Assembly: GCA_017472105.1 (NCBI GenBank)
Contig: JAFUQY010000280.1
Location: forward strand, 1-5,955
Direction of reading: 5' to 3'
Length of the DNA: 5,955 nt
Source of the DNA: Clostridia bacterium
GTDB taxonomy: Bacteria; Bacillota_A; Clostridia; Oscillospirales; CAG-272
Part shown: piece by piece, positions 5,474-5,955 of the stretch
How positions within the stretch are numbered: position 1 is the stretch's first letter
How the letters are laid out: every line of letters starts with the position of its first letter
Notes under the pieces: model-generated
The model's input: the letters and a program-made list of their open reading frames with translations, nothing else
What the model was told of the DNA's origin: nothing
Database searches by the model: none
Made by a program: the position numbers and the translations under genes

Positions 5474-5536
5474 AGGTATTCATCTTCGATGAAACCTGCG
5501 CGTCCAGGGCTACCACTTTCATCTTTGATGAAAGTG
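5474..5536. repeat. Tandem pair of related hairpins
   Basis: The first hairpin has AGGT (5474-5477) and TTCATC (5479-5484) pairing with GATGAA (5488-5493) and ACCT (5494-5497); its loop is TTC and A5478 is bulged. The second has CACTTTCATC (5514-5523) pairing exactly with GATGAAAGTG (5527-5536) around TTT. The two share TCATCTT, then GATGAAA, at a 39-bp centre-to-centre spacing. One stem is strengthened by AGGT/ACCT and the other by CACT/AGTG, so pairing is kept although the sequence differs. Confidence 0.65.
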
Positions 5537-5872
5537 CGGGATCTCGGCCGTTCAAGCGTTCCCCTTGAAAATGCCCGCCGCGGGCGCCATACCCGTGCAG
5601 TTGAAATTTTCAGCGAACCCACTTTATCGTATGGGACACTCATTTCCCTCGGTAAACTCAGCCTGCGGCGGCGAGATTTGGGCGTTTCGGGCACTGACAG
5701 TCACGATGGTATCACTGGATTTGCCCCATAAATTTCAGCCTGCGGCGCGGTTTGGATTAACGTTGTTTCTGTTGACGGAACGTGCGCCTGAACCGTAGGG
5801 CTGCCCCTTGCGGGTAGCCGCCGATCCAAAGAAAACCTTACGGCGATGCTCCGGGACGCCACCCTTAACAAG

Positions 5873-5926
5873 CCTTCCCCGTGCAGTTTCTTGAAATTTC
5901 AACTGCACAAACGCAGCCGGGGAAGG
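5873..5926. repeat. Nested inverted repeat
   Basis: The outer arms CCTTCCCC (5873-5880) and GGGGAAGG (5919-5926) are exact complements. They enclose inner arms GTGCAGTT (5881-5888) and AACTGCAC (5901-5908). The ten bases 5909-5918 are left as a one-sided bulge. The loop 5889-5900 contains the self-complementary GAAATTTC. The right half is part of the 63-bp repeat that recurs at the start of the window. Confidence 0.6.
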
Positions 5927-5955
5927 TGTCACGGTTTTTTCTCAAAAAATCGTGA
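5893..5955. repeat. Dispersed repeat, copy 2 (63 bp)
   Basis: This is the same repeat as 1-63, in the same orientation, with five mismatches. It contains the 11-bp hairpin 5930-5954 with loop CTC. Here T5929 and A5955 can add a twelfth pair that copy 1 lacks. The window ends on the last base of the shared hairpin unit. Confidence 0.85.

Larger units (their letters stand above)
5407..5955. repeat. Gene-free, hairpin-rich repeat block
   Basis: About 550 bp carry no credible gene. At least eight hairpins can be drawn: 5419-5435 (7 bp), 5474-5497 (10 bp with one bulge), 5514-5536 (10 bp), 5551-5569 (6 bp), 5573-5585 (5 bp), 5799-5819 (8 bp with one G-T), 5873-5926 (nested) and 5930-5954 (11 bp with one G-T). 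Several have loops of only three bases. Short repeats recur inside: TCAGCCTGCGGCG at 5658-5670 and 5735-5747, and GTGCAGTTGAAATTT at 5594-5608 and inverted at 5894-5908. The open frames here lack ribosome binding sites and resemble no family I know. The block looks like an assembly of REP- or MITE-like modules. Confidence 0.7.

Noticed and set aside
5474..5536. CRISPR array
   Set aside because: There are only two related units with self-complementary cores, no equal-length unique spacers and no cas genes.
5440..5694. 84-codon minus-strand frame in the repeat block
   Set aside because: The start would be GTG without a ribosome binding site, and the frame runs through four hairpins. The apparent protein repeat (FIKDE, FIEDE) follows from the hairpin arms. 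Kept as a possibility only.
5799..5819. tRNA or other known structural RNA
   Set aside because: The 8-bp stem is isolated; no cloverleaf, T-loop GTTCGA-like motif or acceptor stem can be drawn around it.
1..5955. Circular plasmid or phage genome, because the ends match
   Set aside because: The end copies differ at five of 63 positions, there is no replication, mobilisation or phage gene, and the contents are core chromosomal genes.

Overview
The window looks like a chromosomal fragment from a Gram-positive bacterium, most likely an anaerobic gut-type Clostridia member. The reasons are strong GGAGG-like ribosome binding sites, sigma-A-type promoters with 17-bp spacers, a Bacillota-style MreB, a short single-membrane-pass signal peptidase I, and GC-rich coding sequence with AT-rich gaps. 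The taxonomic call is an inference from sequence style; no 16S gene or other marker is present.

Layout. Positions 1-94 hold a dispersed repeat that ends at the stop codon of lepB. Positions 95-1963 (minus strand) are a compact two-gene operon: an archaeal-type cofactor-independent phosphoglycerate mutase family gene (apgM-like) followed by signal peptidase I (lepB). It is read from a clear promoter at 2024-2052. The 319-bp gap 1964-2282 is a divergent control region. It carries the apgM promoter, the rpsT promoter, a 25-bp palindrome over the rpsT start site and a leader with two hairpins. Ribosomal protein S20 (rpsT, 2283-2546, plus strand) ends at a structured 3' region and a bidirectional terminator at about 2622-2665. 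That terminator also faces the convergent minus-strand unit: an MreB-family actin homologue (4284-5321) followed by a MATE-family multidrug/sodium transporter (2796-4178). The mreB promoter is at 5378-5406. From 5407 to the end (about 550 bp) no gene is credible; the DNA is a dense run of perfect or near-perfect hairpins and short repeats.

How the genes relate. All five genes are housekeeping or general functions: protein secretion, central or amino-acid metabolism, ribosome, cell shape and efflux. They do not form one pathway. I found no defence system, CRISPR array, transposase, phage gene, tRNA or rRNA. The unusual content is all non-coding. A 63-bp repeat occurs at both ends of the window (58/63 identical), the 3' intergenic region is packed with hairpins, heptamer tandem repeats sit between mreB and the transporter and after the transporter, and an operator-like palindrome overlaps the rpsT promoter. 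The identical position of the repeat at both ends suggests that a metagenome or draft contig was broken at multi-copy repeats.
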